Shown: positions 15,634-24,580 of the stretch, piece by piece
Numbering within the stretch: position 1 is the stretch's first letter
Layout: each line of letters begins with the position of its first letter
Assembly (NCBI GenBank): GCA_964443005.1
Contig: CAYUBI010000010.1
Location: 1-32,737 of the forward strand
DNA: 32,737 nt
Direction of reading: 5' to 3'
From: CAYUBI01 sp964443005
GTDB lineage: Bacteria > Margulisbacteria > Riflemargulisbacteria > GWF2-35-9 > CAYUBI01
Notes under the pieces: model-generated
Databases searched by the model: none
Told to the model about the DNA's origin: nothing
What the model saw: the letters and a program-made list of their open reading frames with translations, nothing else
Position numbers and translations under genes: made by a program

Positions 15634-17435
15634 AATAATTGCCCTAATCCAAAGCAAAAAAACATGTTAGCATTATCACCCCATGCCAGATCTAGCCGAA
15701 CAGGCGCAATTGGCGTGCTAATTCGAAACCCGATGCCTCTGTCAACTTTAAGCTGGATCATATCTACTGAACCATCAAAGGCATTGCCAATATCCATGAA
15801 AAAGATAAGCTGGAAAATATCCGAGGTTTTAATTCGATATTCTAAATTAATTAGTATTTTATGCCGTCCTGCAATGAGTTGTGTTGGATCTGTAACTGTT
15901 GAAAAGTCTGGATAACCGCGTAAACTGTAGGACCCTCCAATATAAAACTTTTCTTCCTCTAGTCCAATATTGGAGTCTGAATCATAATAACCTAAGGATA
16001 AGTGAGTTGCGATAACGCTGTTAGCAATAGCTGGAATGAATAATGCTGCATTTATTTTAGCACGAAAAAAATTTAATCCACCTAAATCAATGATCGCTTG
16101 GCCGCCTTTTTCAAGCGATAGATTTAAAAAAGTTCCTGCTGTTGTATCAACTTTATTATCGCGACTGTCATATAAAAATGAGGTGATTAAACTCCGTTTT
16201 TGATAAGGAGTTAGGGTACTGTTGTCTGTTTTGTCAGTTACATATTCACTGCTAAATCCATTCATCCATTCAATGGTATTTTGGGCAATTGGAAATTGCC
16301 ACGTAAAATCAAAACCGCGACGATTAACTTTGTAAGTTGTTAAGGTTGTGCTAACAATTTGCCGTTCATCTTGCAATTTGTCCCAGAGATTCGTAAAAAA
16401 TTTTACGTGCGATTGCATAAACCATGGGTTATAGTATCCTAAAATGTAGCTTGTATTTTGAAAAAGTGGATTTCCAGCGATTTCAACTTGTCCCCGTAAC
16501 GAAATGGATTCCCATGTGCCACTATAATTATTAAGTTTAAGGTTCGGTACAATGCTGATATGATTGTTTTGCAACTGTTCTAAAGATACCCCAACTAAGT
16601 TAGCTTTTCGTTCTGTAACATCGAAAATAACAATAATTTTACGTTGATCTGTACCTGGAATTAATTTTGGTGTGCTGATTTGTGAAAAGAAACCGCTAGC
16701 TAGCAAATTTTCTCGATCTTTTCTAAGTGTATTTAAATTTAATGGAGTTCCAGGTTTACTTTCTAGTTCACGAGCTACAACCCATGCTTTAGATTGAGTT
16801 AATCCCACAATATCAATTTTTTCGATTAATCCTTCGTCAAGTACAATAACGAGTGTTTGTGTTTTAGGTTGAACTAATACATCTAAAACTTTGGCAAATG
16901 AATATCCTGCCGTAATATATTTTTTTTCAATGGCAGTGATTAACGGAGAAATATTGTTTAGATTTAATCGTTGTTCTAAAAATGGCTGAATAATTGTTAT
17001 AAGATCATTAGTGGAGTACACTAAATTTCCTTTAAGTTCAATCTGTTTAATGTTACTACTTTCTTTAATAAGGTAACTTAAAATGACACCTCCTGATTTA
17101 GGTGTCAGCTTGATGTCAATGTCTAATATTGTTCCTGTTTTTAGCATTTTGCTAAGATCTTCGTCCAAACTATTCTGTGAAAATCGTGTTCCAATATGAT
17201 TGAGCCATATTTGGTCTTCTAAGAATTTTTTTAATGTGTCACTAGCACCTGAAAATTCGACACCAATAACATATTTATCTTCAAAATTAACATTTACTGA
17301 GCTGCTTTTTTCTAAGTCGCTTAAGTTTAGTGCCAAAGATTTTTGAATGATTATTATGCTTAATAAAAATAGCATGATATATATTATAATTAATTGGCCT
17401 GCTGTATGAAAATGTTTAGAAACGATAATTGGCAT
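15630..17435 (-). CDS. tamA: Omp85-family outer-membrane assembly protein (TamA/BamA-like)
   Basis: A 601-residue outer-membrane protein starting at the ATG at 17435; a TTG three bases upstream is also in frame. An unusually long leader places the signal helix at about residues 15-36. POTRA-type domains follow (about 55-130, 133-205 and 208-280; GNLVYSTNDLITII and DIVGLTQSKAWVVAREL are recognisable strands and helices). The beta-barrel starts at about 285, with FYIGGSYSLRGYPDF as the conserved (V/L)RGY lid-lock motif and a terminal strand ending in phenylalanine (FFCFGLGQLF). Three POTRAs plus linkage to tamB argue for TamA over BamA, though in this lineage it could be the general assembly factor. 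It overlaps the end of tamB by 20 bases, and its stop overlaps that of trmB. Confidence 0.85.
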   Translation of the reverse strand: MPIIVSKHFHTAGQLIIIYIMLFLLSIIIIQKSLALNLSDLEKSSSVNVNFEDKYVIGVEFSGASDTLKKFLEDQIWLNHIGTRFSQNSLDEDLSKMLKTGTILDIDIKLTPKSGGVILSYLIKESSNIKQIELKGNLVYSTNDLITIIQPFLEQRLNLNNISPLITAIEKKYITAGYSFAKVLDVLVQPKTQTLVIVLDEGLIEKIDIVGLTQSKAWVVARELESKPGTPLNLNTLRKDRENLLASGFFSQISTPKLIPGTDQRKIIVIFDVTERKANLVGVSLEQLQNNHISIVPNLKLNNYSGTWESISLRGQVEIAGNPLFQNTSYILGYYNPWFMQSHVKFFTNLWDKLQDERQIVSTTLTTYKVNRRGFDFTWQFPIAQNTIEWMNGFSSEYVTDKTDNSTLTPYQKRSLITSFLYDSRDNKVDTTAGTFLNLSLEKGGQAIIDLGGLNFFRAKINAALFIPAIANSVIATHLSLGYYDSDSNIGLEEEKFYIGGSYSLRGYPDFSTVTDPTQLIAGRHKILINLEYRIKTSDIFQLIFFMDIGNAFDGSVDMIQLKVDRGIGFRISTPIAPVRLDLAWGDNANMFFCFGLGQLF

Positions 17436-20400
17436 CAAGGGAAAATGTTCCTTTCATTTGGTCATCGTAATTAAGGTTACGATTCCCATAGTTTAAGCTT
17501 AGCCATTCGTTTAATAAATAGGTTAGCTCGTATTCGGAAATTAAATTGACTTTATAAATTCTATTTTGAACGTCTTGATCAATGTTCGTTCGAACTTTAA
17601 TATAGAGTTTATCTAGTAAATTGATCACAGATTGCATACTGGCTAAAGGAATTTTGGGATCATCAACAACAGTTACATTATTGTATAGTCCCATCATTTT
17701 AGTTAAATCTTTTCCGAAATTATGTTCCAATTTGAAATCGTAGAGACCAATATTTTTTGCAATTTCTTTTTCAATGGGTCGAAGATTACTGGCTACAATT
17801 AAATTAATTTGAGATTCTGAGATATCTCGAACAACTTGATTCGTTGCTCCACTAGAGAGCCCTGCAGATAGAAGTTGTTGGTAAAATTCAGGCTTAAGTA
17901 GTGAGGGTACTAATAGAGTAGTAATTGTGTTTACTTGTTCTGCATTTAATGCATTAAAGTTATATGGGTCTCCTACTAAAATGTACTGATTTTTTTCTTG
18001 TTTGTAGTGTTCAAGTGAAAATGACGTTGGATCATCAATGATTCCATTCATAAGAAAAGTGAAATAGTGAGGTTCGATAGTCGTTATATTTGTTGTTGCT
18101 TGAGAATTACTGGATACAGCAATAGTTTTGTCGACTTGCGTGAGTGCAGCAATTTCGAAAAATGGTTTCATGCGTCGCTTTTCAGGAATTTGCGGATCTG
18201 GTTTCATTTGAATACGAACGAGATTATTCCGCACTCGGGAAGGATCTCGTGCATAAAATTGTTTTTGGGTCAGTTTATCCATCATACTAAAGGTTCGATT
18301 AAACATGGAAATATTACCGTTTTTAAATCGAATTTCAGTTTCAAGATCAATTGTATTAAGGGAACCCTTGATTGTTAAGGGAGATTTAGTTTCTTCGATT
18401 TCTAAGTCAACATTGTTAATAAGGCGGCTGACGCCTGAGGTGTATGCGCCGCCGTTAATGAAAACATCTGCACCAATTATAGCAGTAAGATCTAGTAAAA
18501 TTGATAATCTGTCTTCATATAATTTGGTTTCAGGGATGGGTATTGCTCCGTTTTTTATTGATATCGAGCCTCTTAGATATGGGCCGATTTCTTTTTCCGA
18601 AAGAATATTGCGATGATAAAGCGTTTTTTGTTGTATTGAAAATGGAATGATTAAGGGGCCTTCAAGATTAATGTTTTTTAGTATAATATCCCCACTATAT
18701 AGTTTTGGAAAGTTTAGTTTGAGTTGAGTGTTTTCCATAAATAAATTCATGTGAAGCGTTAATTTTTCTGGATCAATTAATGTTAAATCTTTGAGTGCAA
18801 TAGTTCCATAGAGCGAAAACTGATTTTCTTTTTGTGATGTATCTTCTCCTTTCCAAGAAAAATTCAATTTATATATAGAAATCTGGTTGTTTTTAATAGC
18901 TATATCGCTTTGTTCAATATTAAATGGAGATAGCAAGTATAGTCCTTTTGATAATTTTATTTTGGCATTAATCAAATCAATTTTTTGACTGTTTAGTATT
19001 GGATGTCGCATCGTTCCTGTTAATCGTAAAACAATTTCGCCGTCATTGGACATCCATTCAATTGATTTATTAAACATAGCAAGTAGACCAATTGTATCCT
19101 TGGGAAAGTGAAAGCTTAGATTTATTGGAGTTTGATTGTTATCATTCCATATTGCAGCTAGTGGTATAGTTCCTGATATTATATCGCTGGCAGTATATCC
19201 GGCTGCTTGCATATCAAATTTATTAATAGTTAAAATATAGTCTTGGTCAATAAATAAGGCTGCGTCTGCGCTTTTAAAGGGTACATCTCCATAAGCTCCG
19301 TCACTAATAGATACACGTAATTGATTCCCTTGGTTTTGAGTAAAGGCTTTAAATGTAAGTTTATTAAAGGTTAGTGCTCCAAATTGGCCTTCTTTTAGCA
19401 CAAAATCCGAAGTAAAACGAAATTCGTTGGCTTGTTTTTTCACTTGCATTTCACCTGCAATTTTTCCTTTAACATCAACACGCCGAATTTCTGCGAGACT
19501 GAGTGATGGTTTAAGTGTAGCTGTAATTTTTTGTTGATATGATGCTAGTGATGGCCGGTCATTAATACGATAGATCGGAAGATTATCGGCATGTTGCTGA
19601 TAATAAGTTCCCATAGTTTGAACTAGTTCGTGAAGTATTTTTAATTGTGAATCATTGATTGTTGTCCGCTGTTTCGGTTGGCCAATTTTTACTCGTTTTG
19701 TTTCGTCATAAATCGCTTTTAGTGTTTCAAGATTACCTTGTGTGATAGAAACTTTTATGTCGTAATTGTAATAGTTATCGCTTGCAACTTTGTTGGTTTG
19801 TAGACTTGGAATCATTACATTGCCATTGAGATTATAGCTGTCGTTTCCACGTGAAAAATTCAAGCCATCAAATAAAATCATATTACGACTTAAGGTAAAA
19901 TTTCCTTTAATTTGGTCGAATGAAATTTGATTATAAACAGGAGACAGTACATCAATATGTAAGGATAAAAAGTGTGCTCCATTTCGTTGTTGATATTGTC
20001 CTGAAAACGTACCTAAACCTTGTATATCTCCATATTTTTCAATCAGTCCTTGGAAATCATGGAAATCTACTTTGGAATTAGGTTGGATGTTAATAAGAAA
20101 ATCCTTTGCATTATAATAAGTAGATTCAAAATTAATTTTACTTCGTTGGTGCTTGATGAATCCATTTTTGATACGCAACAAATTATGTGCATAAGTAACT
20201 TCGCCTGCCAGGCTATCAATATTTTGTTGAAGTAACGTTGCTTTAGACATGTCGCCTTGGCCAATTAATGAATACTTTTCAAAAAAAGGAGCATTAGGGT
20301 TTAATGTCATTCGATTTAGTTGACCTGAAAAATTTAGAACTCCGTACATTGTCTTATAGCTAGTGGGCAGATAATCAGAAAAATACCGAAAACTTTCAAT

Positions 20401-22392
20401 GTTAGTATTTACAACTGAAAATCGACTTTGCCGAACACCATATTTGTCTATTTGTAGGCTTCCATTCATAACTTCGTCATTTTTAATAATAGCAATATCC
20501 TCGAAGGATAAAATTCCGTTGTTGATATGGAGCATAGCTGAACCTGTTCCTAAGGCTGTTGATCCTAATTTAATGTCATGGAGTGTTAATTGTAAATTAG
20601 AGTGAAGGTTATTCAGGGGTTGTTGAGTTAAGGTTGTGTTCCATATTCCTGTAATATCTCCTTTAATCGATACGTTAAGTGTTGCTGCTCGATTAATTGA
20701 TTTAATTAATAAGTGATTATGAAGACTACATCGTTTTCCATTGAGTGATAAATTGAATTTACGTTGATTATTTAAGAAACCTTGTATCCAGAGTGGATTA
20801 GCAACATTAATAAAGGTTGTTGGTAAAATTTTGTATCCAGCTTCTGTTCGTCGAATATGAACTTGGCTTTTGTGAATAGGTTGACCTGCAATTGCAGCAT
20901 TGATGGAGCCTAGTCTGTCTTCAATTTTAAATGCATTAGCTGGACCTGAAATAATAACGTGATGATTAATATTGCCTGTAACTAAACTGCTATTTTTAAA
21001 CAGTTGCTTTAATGACATATGCATAAGATCGCCTGTAAAATTAAGACTGGGTGATTGTGCTTCATTATTGGGAAAGACGACTGTGCCTGTTGCCTGACCT
21101 TGGCCGGAATAACACGTGAATTGTGGAATATCAATTGAAAGATTAGCTGGCTTGTAATTGAATCGTACAATGCTGTTTTGAATTGGGTGTGTATATACTT
21201 CTCCTGTTGGAATAATTATATTTCCACTGATGTTGATTGAATTGTTTTGATCTGTAATATGCAACCGAAGTGTTCCTGTTCCTTTTAAAAGCCATGTTGA
21301 AAAAGTTGGAAAAAATTCAGGCAAGGTAGATATTTCAAATTTTTCTCTAATGATATCAATATTATATTGATTGGGTGAAAGTACTGTCATTGAACCCTGC
21401 ATTTGAAATCGTTGATTAGCTATAGTGCCAAATAAGTCATCGAAAAATAGGCCTTCATTGCTAAATTCAAATTTTCCATTAAGCTGTTTAATCCAGGGAC
21501 GAATCCAGGGAGTTTTTATTGATAAATTATTAGGAAAAAGTGCAATATTAACATGAAAGGGAAGATCATCTTTTTGATTGAGAACACGGTTAGTTAATGT
21601 TAATCGCAAATCAGCTGTTCCCTTGCCAAATTGTAGTCCAGGAATCGTGACATAATGGGGCGCCCAATAATTAACATTCCATTTATCACCCAAACATTCT
21701 AAATGAAATTTACCTGAATTTAGATTCATATTTCCGTTAACGCGGACAGTTTTCGTAGTTTGTGGTTCGTGAATCAATGCATTAGCTGAAAAATGAACTA
21801 ATGAACGCTTAATGTTGGCTTTCCCTGAAATGTGATCATAAATCGATTGATTTGGTGTAGACAGTACAGTGGGTCCGAATCCACGATAATCGTCATAGAT
21901 AACTCGGCTTTGTTCCAGTGAAATATGAATAGAGTTGTTGCCAATTAAAGTATTTTTGCTGGGTTGATTTGGTATTATTGATAAAACCATGTCAATTAAG
22001 TTGATGTGATCATTCGTTTGTCGAATTAAGTGAATATTCGCATTTTTAATTGAAATGGATTTTACTAATCCAATTAAATCTTTATAGCGTATCAGATTAA
22101 ATAAGGAATATTGAATGCGAATTTCGGAACATGTGATAATTGGGCCATTTTTTAGTAATTTTTGATTAGCAATAGCCACATTTGTAATGACGAGTGTGCC
22201 AAGCAGATCGCCCTTTACTGGACCTATACTGACTTCTCGCTTAAGTTGATGGCTAAGTTCGCGTTGAAGAAAAGCTTGAATTTTCTGATGAGGAATTCCG
22301 CTAAGGATATAAATAATCACCCCAGAGCTCGCTAATAAAAATAGTACTATGCTTGCAATAGCACTCCATTTTAATGTTCGTTTTATAATCAC
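17416..22392 (-). CDS. tamB: TamB-like translocation/lipid-transport protein (AsmA/DUF490 family)
   Basis: A 1658-residue envelope protein. It is anchored in the inner membrane by one N-terminal helix (about 10-31), followed by VSIGPVKGDLLGTLVITNV, the typical entry to the repeating beta-groove of AsmA/TamB/Vps13-like lipid-bridging proteins. The long middle is beta-strand rich with recurring GNINI/LKGSLNTIDLET-like strands. The C-terminal ~350 residues form the TamB (DUF490) domain, ending in aromatic YRF as TamB proteins do. It uses a GTG start at 22392, with AAGGGG 12 bases upstream, behind a TATAAT promoter. It is the first gene of the pair, with tamA second, the reverse of the E. coli tamA-tamB order. 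The family moves lipids or assembles proteins between the membranes; which one is not visible. Confidence 0.9.
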   Translation of the reverse strand: MIIKRTLKWSAIASIVLFLLASSGVIIYILSGIPHQKIQAFLQRELSHQLKREVSIGPVKGDLLGTLVITNVAIANQKLLKNGPIITCSEIRIQYSLFNLIRYKDLIGLVKSISIKNANIHLIRQTNDHINLIDMVLSIIPNQPSKNTLIGNNSIHISLEQSRVIYDDYRGFGPTVLSTPNQSIYDHISGKANIKRSLVHFSANALIHEPQTTKTVRVNGNMNLNSGKFHLECLGDKWNVNYWAPHYVTIPGLQFGKGTADLRLTLTNRVLNQKDDLPFHVNIALFPNNLSIKTPWIRPWIKQLNGKFEFSNEGLFFDDLFGTIANQRFQMQGSMTVLSPNQYNIDIIREKFEISTLPEFFPTFSTWLLKGTGTLRLHITDQNNSINISGNIIIPTGEVYTHPIQNSIVRFNYKPANLSIDIPQFTCYSGQGQATGTVVFPNNEAQSPSLNFTGDLMHMSLKQLFKNSSLVTGNINHHVIISGPANAFKIEDRLGSINAAIAGQPIHKSQVHIRRTEAGYKILPTTFINVANPLWIQGFLNNQRKFNLSLNGKRCSLHNHLLIKSINRAATLNVSIKGDITGIWNTTLTQQPLNNLHSNLQLTLHDIKLGSTALGTGSAMLHINNGILSFEDIAIIKNDEVMNGSLQIDKYGVRQSRFSVVNTNIESFRYFSDYLPTSYKTMYGVLNFSGQLNRMTLNPNAPFFEKYSLIGQGDMSKATLLQQNIDSLAGEVTYAHNLLRIKNGFIKHQRSKINFESTYYNAKDFLINIQPNSKVDFHDFQGLIEKYGDIQGLGTFSGQYQQRNGAHFLSLHIDVLSPVYNQISFDQIKGNFTLSRNMILFDGLNFSRGNDSYNLNGNVMIPSLQTNKVASDNYYNYDIKVSITQGNLETLKAIYDETKRVKIGQPKQRTTINDSQLKILHELVQTMGTYYQQHADNLPIYRINDRPSLASYQQKITATLKPSLSLAEIRRVDVKGKIAGEMQVKKQANEFRFTSDFVLKEGQFGALTFNKLTFKAFTQNQGNQLRVSISDGAYGDVPFKSADAALFIDQDYILTINKFDMQAAGYTASDIISGTIPLAAIWNDNNQTPINLSFHFPKDTIGLLAMFNKSIEWMSNDGEIVLRLTGTMRHPILNSQKIDLINAKIKLSKGLYLLSPFNIEQSDIAIKNNQISIYKLNFSWKGEDTSQKENQFSLYGTIALKDLTLIDPEKLTLHMNLFMENTQLKLNFPKLYSGDIILKNINLEGPLIIPFSIQQKTLYHRNILSEKEIGPYLRGSISIKNGAIPIPETKLYEDRLSILLDLTAIIGADVFINGGAYTSGVSRLINNVDLEIEETKSPLTIKGSLNTIDLETEIRFKNGNISMFNRTFSMMDKLTQKQFYARDPSRVRNNLVRIQMKPDPQIPEKRRMKPFFEIAALTQVDKTIAVSSNSQATTNITTIEPHYFTFLMNGIIDDPTSFSLEHYKQEKNQYILVGDPYNFNALNAEQVNTITTLLVPSLLKPEFYQQLLSAGLSSGATNQVVRDISESQINLIVASNLRPIEKEIAKNIGLYDFKLEHNFGKDLTKMMGLYNNVTVVDDPKIPLASMQSVINLLDKLYIKVRTNIDQDVQNRIYKVNLISEYELTYLLNEWLSLNYGNRNLNYDDQMKGTFSLDANYRF

Positions 22393-22420
22393 TATATTTT
22401 TGAACCCCTTTATATTATGT

Positions 22421-22450
22421 ATTATACAGGATAGAGACAGGATTGAGCAA
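22421..22450 (-). promoter_or_regulatory. Probable promoter for tamB-tamA
   Basis: On the minus strand there is a perfect -10 TATAAT (22426-22421) with a weak -35 TTGCTC (22450-22445) at 18-base spacing. It leaves a leader of about 20 bases before the GTG start. Confidence 0.5.
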
Positions 22451-22492
22451 AAGCGAAAATAAAATATATTTTAATGGTTTTCATTTTTGACC

Positions 22493-22521
22493 TTTACATA
22501 ATTCGTTTGAGTATGTACTAT
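22493..22521 (+). promoter_or_regulatory. Promoter for the atp operon
   Basis: -35 TTTACA (22493-22498), 17-base spacer, -10 TACTAT (22516-22521). It is back to back with the tamB promoter, in a divergent region of about 150 bases. AGGGG precedes the atpB start. Confidence 0.55.
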
Positions 22522-22544
22522 ATATTTTAAGCAGGGGAAATCAT

Positions 22545-23258
22545 ATGCATACACCATTTTATGAGTTAGCTAGAATTTACTATTTTTTGCATGATCATTA
22601 TGAAATTATTATGTTGTTTATTCCGTTGCTATTATTGTTCTTTCCATTAATTCATCGGTTTAATGTTATTCCTTCTCGTTTTCAATCCATGATTGAAGCA
22701 TTGTTCGAGTTTTTGCAAAGCCAATTGCGCAGTGTTTTTAAAAAAGAAGCTGATTTTGGCAAATGGATGCCGCTTTTTATTGCGTTATTTTATTTTATTT
22801 TAATGAGTAATTTGTTGGGCTTGATTCCTACTTTTCATGCAGTGACTTCTAATATTAATGTGACAGGATCATTAGCTGCTGTGATTATGGTGTTGGGGCT
22901 GTTTATGGGGTTGAAGCGGAATGGAATTGCTGGATACTTCATTCGGTTAACGCCTCATGATATTGCAATTCCTTTTCGGATTATGATGTTTCCGCTTGAA
23001 ATTATTTCATTGATTTCACGTCCGTTGACCTTGGCAATTCGACTTTATGCTAATACATTTGCTGGACATTTGTTGTTATTAATTTTGTTAGGGTTAACTG
23101 AGATGGTAAAAAGTGTATTCTTTGTACCCTTTGATATTTTTTTCGTGCTGATTATTTTAATGTTTGAAATTTTTGTGGCTTTAATTCAGGCATTTATTTT
23201 TGCATATTTATCAGCTGCCTATATTACGGATGCTATGTATTTGGGTGAAAATCATTAA
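22545..23258 (+). CDS. atpB: ATP synthase F0 subunit a
   Basis: A 237-residue membrane protein forming the proton half-channels against the c-ring. It has five to six hydrophobic helices. The essential arginine lies in SRPLTLAIRLYANTFAGH, within the conserved helix facing the rotor. FFIALFYFI-like and MSNLLGLIP segments match the family (LIALFYFILMSNLLGLIP). It is the first gene of an eight-gene operon in the order B-E-F-H-A-G-D-C. The start is supported by AGCAGGGG eight bases upstream. No atpI or atpZ precedes it. Confidence 0.95.
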   Translation: MHTPFYELARIYYFLHDHYEIIMLFIPLLLLFFPLIHRFNVIPSRFQSMIEALFEFLQSQLRSVFKKEADFGKWMPLFIALFYFILMSNLLGLIPTFHAVTSNINVTGSLAAVIMVLGLFMGLKRNGIAGYFIRLTPHDIAIPFRIMMFPLEIISLISRPLTLAIRLYANTFAGHLLLLILLGLTEMVKSVFFVPFDIFFVLIILMFEIFVALIQAFIFAYLSAAYITDAMYLGENH

Positions 23259-23306
23259 TCATTTATCTCTTCGTTATTGGAGAGAGAAAAATAAGGAGGA
23301 AAGCGT

Positions 23307-23525
23307 ATGAATGTTACATTGTTAGGTGTCGGTATTGGTATGGGATTGGCTGCTTTTGGCGGTGCAATTGGAATTGGTATTGTTATTCAAGCTGCAATTC
23401 AGTCAATGGCGCGTCAGCCTGAACAGCAAAATGCTATTCGAACATACATGTTTCTTGGAATTGCATTCGTAGAAGCTGTTGTATTGTACGAATTGGTTGT
23501 GTGTTTTATTATTATGGGTAAATAA
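23307..23525 (+). CDS. atpE: ATP synthase F0 subunit c
   Basis: A 72-residue two-helix hairpin that forms the rotor ring. Helix 1 is glycine-rich (GIGMGLAAFGGAIGIGI) as needed for tight ring packing. The loop carries the conserved ARQPE (Arg36-Pro38), and helix 2 has the ion-binding Glu56 in AFVEAVVLY. The residues that coordinate Na+ in sodium rings (Gln in helix 1, Ser/Thr after the glutamate) are replaced by Ile and Ala/Val, so the enzyme should be proton-driven. Glu62, one and a half turns further on, sits where most homologues have glycine. AAGGAGG gives a strong ribosome site, as expected for the most abundant subunit. Confidence 0.95.
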   Translation: MNVTLLGVGIGMGLAAFGGAIGIGIVIQAAIQSMARQPEQQNAIRTYMFLGIAFVEAVVLYELVVCFIIMGK

Positions 23526-23546
23526 TCTAACGAAAAGAAGGTTGTT

Positions 23547-24035
23547 ATGGGAACACTTGATACGCATCTAATTATTTGGAATTTGATCGCTTTTGGCTTG
23601 CTTTTGATAGTGATGAAGTACGTCTTATGGCCAAAAATTGATTTATTTCTAACGGAACGGCGAAAAAAAATTGAAGAGTTGATCAGTCGGTATAATCAAC
23701 TTAATGTTGAGGTAGCCAAAAAATTGGATGAAATTCGTGAAGAACATCGGGCAGTTCGCTTAAAAAGTGAAAAATTTATTGAAGAAGCTAAAACTGAAAG
23801 TAAAAAGTTACGTGAAGAAATTATTCAAAAAGGATATAACGAAGCAGCATATTTGCTTGCACGTGCTAAAGAGGACATTACTCGAGAACGAGAAAGTATG
23901 TTTACTGAATTGAGAAAACATATTTCCACAATTGTCGTTCGTTCTGTGGAAGAAATCCTAAAAGATGTAGTTGACGAACGCTTAGATGCTCAGATTAATA
24001 ATGAAGTGCAGAAAGCGACTGAAATTAGTGGCTAA
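23547..24035 (+). CDS. atpF: ATP synthase F0 subunit b
   Basis: A 162-residue peripheral-stalk subunit: one membrane helix (about 8-28, IIWNLIAFGLLLIVMKYVLW) with the family proline just after it (WPKI). A long charged amphipathic helix with many Glu/Lys/Arg residues then dimerises and reaches up to the delta subunit. The conserved hinge after the membrane segment (ERRKKIEELI) matches the family. AAGAAGG precedes the ATG. It overlaps the start of atpH. Confidence 0.93.
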   Translation: MGTLDTHLIIWNLIAFGLLLIVMKYVLWPKIDLFLTERRKKIEELISRYNQLNVEVAKKLDEIREEHRAVRLKSEKFIEEAKTESKKLREEIIQKGYNEAAYLLARAKEDITRERESMFTELRKHISTIVVRSVEEILKDVVDERLDAQINNEVQKATEISG

Positions 24036-24573
24036 TCATAAACCGTTTCGAGATTTTCATTTTGATAAATTTCTTGAACTTGTAGATAATGATCATATTA
24101 TTGAAGTTTTTAACGAAATTAATTTACTTCGGTGGCAATATTTTAGCAATTATTCAATTCAATTTATGCTGGAAAACAATGCTCGGTCTATTGATTATCG
24201 AAAAAAATTGATTGTTTATATGTTTGGGGATAATGTATCTCCATATACCTTAGCCATTCTGTTTTATTTGCTGGAAGACAAACTTTTTTATAAATTAGAC
24301 TATTTTTTAAATAAATTAAAGGCATATTATACTGAACATTCTAATTTAATTATTATTGATTTGACATATCGTCATTCGCCAAGCAACGACGTTTTGGTAC
24401 ATATGAAAAATCTTTTGGAGAAAAAATATCATAAAAAGGTTGCCTTTATTCCTCGACAGGATAATGATGTACTTGGCGGAATGAAGTTCAGTTGGATGGG
24501 CGGCGAAATCGATTTAACAGTGCGGCGAAAAGTGACGTTGTTAAAGACATTATTAGTTAAGGGAGGAAGGTGA
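24028..24573 (+). CDS. atpH: ATP synthase F1 subunit delta (divergent)
   Basis: The delta (OSCP-like) subunit linking the stalk to the top of F1. It is identified by position between atpF and atpA and by the C-terminal signature VLGGMKFSWMGGEIDLTVRRK, which corresponds to the IGG-D-S-R pattern of the family. The N-terminal helical bundle is weakly conserved. The best start is the GTG at 24028, which overlaps the atpF stop (GTGGCTAA) and gives 181 residues; in-frame ATGs at 23986 and 24001 lie inside atpF and are alternatives. The protein is rich in Tyr, Phe and Asn and more divergent than any other subunit in this operon. Confidence 0.82.
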   Translation: MANHKPFRDFHFDKFLELVDNDHIIEVFNEINLLRWQYFSNYSIQFMLENNARSIDYRKKLIVYMFGDNVSPYTLAILFYLLEDKLFYKLDYFLNKLKAYYTEHSNLIIIDLTYRHSPSNDVLVHMKNLLEKKYHKKVAFIPRQDNDVLGGMKFSWMGGEIDLTVRRKVTLLKTLLVKGGR

Positions 24574-24580
24574 GCAGATC

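Noticed and set aside
23307..23525. Sodium-type c-ring
   Set aside because: The helix-1 glutamine and the Ser/Thr next to the key glutamate are replaced by Ile, Ala and Val.
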